7,068 nucleotides of DNA. It comes from Verrucomicrobiales bacterium (GTDB lineage Bacteria > Verrucomicrobiota > Verrucomicrobiia > Verrucomicrobiales > V1-33). The translations under genes and the position numbers were made by a program. The stretch is taken from positions 1 to 7,068 of the forward strand of contig JALRGB010000184.1 in NCBI GenBank assembly GCA_023253575.1. The letters are read 5' to 3'. The notes beneath the pieces are model-generated. The model had not been told where the DNA came from and ran no database searches. It was given only the letters and a program-made list of their open reading frames with translations. This document shows, piece by piece, positions 5,329 to 7,068 of the stretch (within the stretch, counting starts at the first letter, position 1; the number at the start of each line of letters is the position of its first letter).

Positions 5329-7068
5329 ATGCGATTTTCTTCTTTTATTCTTCGGTCTCTGGTGTTGCTGATGGTCCTGCTGGCCAAACCGGCGCTGGGG
5401 GTGGTCGCGGGTGATGGTCCAGGCACGGTAGGAACGACGGATGGGACGTCCGAGCTCGAGCTGTGGGTGAAAGCGGACGCCCTGACATTGCCAGCGGGAT
5501 CGGCGGTGGCAGTGTGGCCCGATGCGAGCGGCAACGGACGGGATCTGAAGCAACCAGCGGCCGACCAACGACCAGTCTTCATTCCAGACGCGCTGAACGC
5601 CCAGCCAGTGGTCCGGTTCACCGAGGATTATTTTTCCAGCCTCACGCTGCCTTCGACCGGCAACCAGTTCACGCTGGTGGCGGTGGTCAAACCGACGCGG
5701 ACCGGGTCATACCACAACCTTCTCGATGACGAGACATCGACGCGGCCGATGCTGTGGATCGACGGTCTGGGGAATTACGAGTTTAACTTCACTTCCGGGG
5801 CGGTGGCCCCGTCAAGCGGGGGCATGGATGTGATCATGGCGGTCAAGACGACGACGAGCCCGCAGTATTCGCGGCTACATGTGAACGGGCCGGCGGTGGC
5901 GGCAGCGGGAGCCATCAATTTCACGATCGCAGCCAGCAAGGTGTACGACTTATTCAATCGCGACGGGGGCCAGGCATTTTCCGGCGATGTGGCGGAACTG
6001 ATCCTTTACAGCACAGCTTTGAGCGTGGCCGAGATCAACAAAGTCGGGTGGTCGTTGCAGCAGAAATACGGATTGGCGTCGACCTTTCAGCCGCCGTTTC
6101 CGACGCTGGCACGCTACGAGACCAATCCCGCGGTGTACGCGGTGCATGAGGCGATCCCGCCGAATACCCCCGTGCTGGCGGGCGCTGGCGGGGTCACGCC
6201 GGCTGGGTTTGTCGTCGTCCCTCCCTTGCCGGAGGGGCTTCAACTCAACCCGTTGACCGGCGTGATTTCGGGTACGCCAACAGCGACCAGTCCGGCGTCA
6301 AATTACACCATCACCGCCTCCTTCGCCGGGCACCCGGCATCGTCGGCGGTGGTGCGGTTGTCGGTGACGGCTCCGGTGCTCGCCGGGTATTCGGCGAATC
6401 CTGCGGTCCTGACCCGTGGCCGGGCCGGGGTGCCCATTGTTCCCTTGGTGCTTGGTGGTCCGGCGACCGGCTTCAGCGTGTCGCCCCCGCTGCCGGCGGG
6501 ACTGAGGCTCGATCCCTTGACCGGGGCGATCAGCGGCGTACCAACGCTGGCGGCAGACCTCGCGAACCACACCATCACCGCGACGTTCGCCGGGCAACCG
6601 TCATCGGATTTTCTCTTGGCGCTGGAAGTGCTCGAATTTTCCACCACCCTCGACATCACTGAATTTCTCGCGAGCAACGATGCCGGTGTGGTCGACGGCC
6701 ATGGGCGGCGGTCCGACTGGATCGAAATCCACAATGATGGCCCGGTGGCGATCGATCTGGCGGGGTGGTCGCTGACCGACAACGCGAACTCCCTGCAAAA
6801 GTGGGTCTTTCCGCCGCGTCTAGTGCCGCCGGGAGGGTATCTGGTAGTTTTTGCCTCGGGAGAGGCGATGCCTGACGCCGAGGGTGCGCTGCATACGAAC
6901 TTTAGTCTGGCGGCGGATGGGGAATACCTCGCCTTGATTCAGCCGGATGGGGTGACGGTCGCGCGGGAGTTTTCACCGGTGTTTCCGCCGCAAGTCACGG
7001 ACGTATCCTATGGGTCGTCGGACCGGGCGGCCTACGGTCCGTATGCGGCGCCGACGCCGGGAGCGGCC
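5329..7068 (+). CDS. Large secreted LamG-like / putative-Ig / lamin-tail domain surface protein, 3' end outside window
   Basis: An uninterrupted frame of 580 codons that reaches the window edge without a stop. The ATG at 5329 is the first after an in-frame TGA at 5299 and begins a signal peptide (MRFSSFILRS, hydrophobic 6-19, likely cut after ALG at 24). Residues 42-250 form a concanavalin/LamG-like domain (LELWVKADALTLPAGSAV, WPDASGNGRDL, PVVRF, GDVAELILYSTALSVAEI, QQKYGL). Residues 261-347 and 353-435 are two putative-Ig (He_PIG) repeats with PPLPxGLxLxPLTGxISGxP. Residues 441-510 are a lamin-tail domain (LDITEFLASN, SDWIEIHND, DLAGWSLTDN, FPPRLVPPGGYLVVFASGE). The end (LHTNFSLAADGEYLAL, PTPGAA) is the usual lead into CotH-kinase-like and further beta-domains in giant verrucomicrobial exoproteins, so the full protein is probably much longer. 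Likely role: surface adhesion or spore-coat-kinase-like function; inferred. No Shine-Dalgarno; the leader before ATG is C-rich. Confidence 0.9.
   Translation, partial: MRFSSFILRSLVLLMVLLAKPALGVVAGDGPGTVGTTDGTSELELWVKADALTLPAGSAVAVWPDASGNGRDLKQPAADQRPVFIPDALNAQPVVRFTEDYFSSLTLPSTGNQFTLVAVVKPTRTGSYHNLLDDETSTRPMLWIDGLGNYEFNFTSGAVAPSSGGMDVIMAVKTTTSPQYSRLHVNGPAVAAAGAINFTIAASKVYDLFNRDGGQAFSGDVAELILYSTALSVAEINKVGWSLQQKYGLASTFQPPFPTLARYETNPAVYAVHEAIPPNTPVLAGAGGVTPAGFVVVPPLPEGLQLNPLTGVISGTPTATSPASNYTITASFAGHPASSAVVRLSVTAPVLAGYSANPAVLTRGRAGVPIVPLVLGGPATGFSVSPPLPAGLRLDPLTGAISGVPTLAADLANHTITATFAGQPSSDFLLALEVLEFSTTLDITEFLASNDAGVVDGHGRRSDWIEIHNDGPVAIDLAGWSLTDNANSLQKWVFPPRLVPPGGYLVVFASGEAMPDAEGALHTNFSLAADGEYLALIQPDGVTVAREFSPVFPPQVTDVSYGSSDRAAYGPYAAPTPGAA
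6109..6633 (+). repeat. Two tandem putative-Ig (He_PIG) coding repeats
   Basis: Protein-level tandem repeat inside the large surface-protein gene. Repeat one (residues 261-347) and repeat two (353-435) share the framework Y-x-x-NPAV near the start, PPLP-x-GL-x-L-x-PLTG-x-ISG-x-P in the middle, then x-TITA-x-FAG-x-P-x-S and a final LxV strand. Such modules are usually spacers that hold surface domains away from the cell. DNA identity is only moderate, so this is an old duplication. Confidence 0.75.

Noticed and set aside
5950..6798. Several minus-strand open frames of 65-159 codons
   Set aside because: They overlap the LamG/putative-Ig/lamin-tail coding frame and are Arg/Pro-rich shadows of it.

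Overview
The window looks like chromosomal DNA of a free-living, GC-rich member of the Verrucomicrobiota, or of the neighbouring Planctomycetota/Lentisphaerota group. No ribosomal or other taxonomic marker is present, so this rests on gene content. It contains a PEP-CTERM sorting-signal protein, a secreted GH32-like enzyme of the variant kind I associate with planctomycetes and verrucomicrobia, a lectin with a ricin fold followed by a C-terminal sandwich typical of verrucomicrobial exoproteins, and a large multidomain surface protein (LamG-like, two putative-Ig repeats, lamin-tail). Every protein seen has, or by family should have, an export signal: this is a carbohydrate-facing, extracytoplasmic gene neighbourhood.

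Layout. 1-594 (+): the 3' end of a secreted protein with a ricin-type beta-trefoil, read through an apparent +1 frameshift near 219. 595-1006: no convincing gene. 1007-1996 (+): an orphan BMP/PnrA-type substrate-binding protein with a twin-arginine signal and no transporter partner. 1997-2363: non-coding, with a 21-bp-period tandem repeat ending where composition turns from GC-rich to AT-rich, perhaps the end of a lost insertion sequence. 2364-3152 (+): a PEP-CTERM protein. 3294-3427 (-): a relict C-terminus of a second GH32 gene. 3428-4993 (-): an intact GH32-family enzyme whose usual catalytic Glu position reads Ser. 4994-5328: divergent intergenic region with a 29-bp inverted repeat. 5329-7068 (+): the first 580 codons of a large surface protein that runs off the window.

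How they fit together: the GH32 enzyme and the lectin protein probably act on or bind polysaccharide outside the cytoplasm, while the PEP-CTERM protein and the large lamin-tail protein are envelope or matrix proteins. These are separate transcription units with changing strands, not an operon. The BMP protein is the odd one out. I see no clear new defence or mobile system. The most informative oddities are the GH32 relict behind the intact GH32 gene, the altered GH32 active-site motif, the lectin frameshift, and the repeat/composition boundary near 2253.
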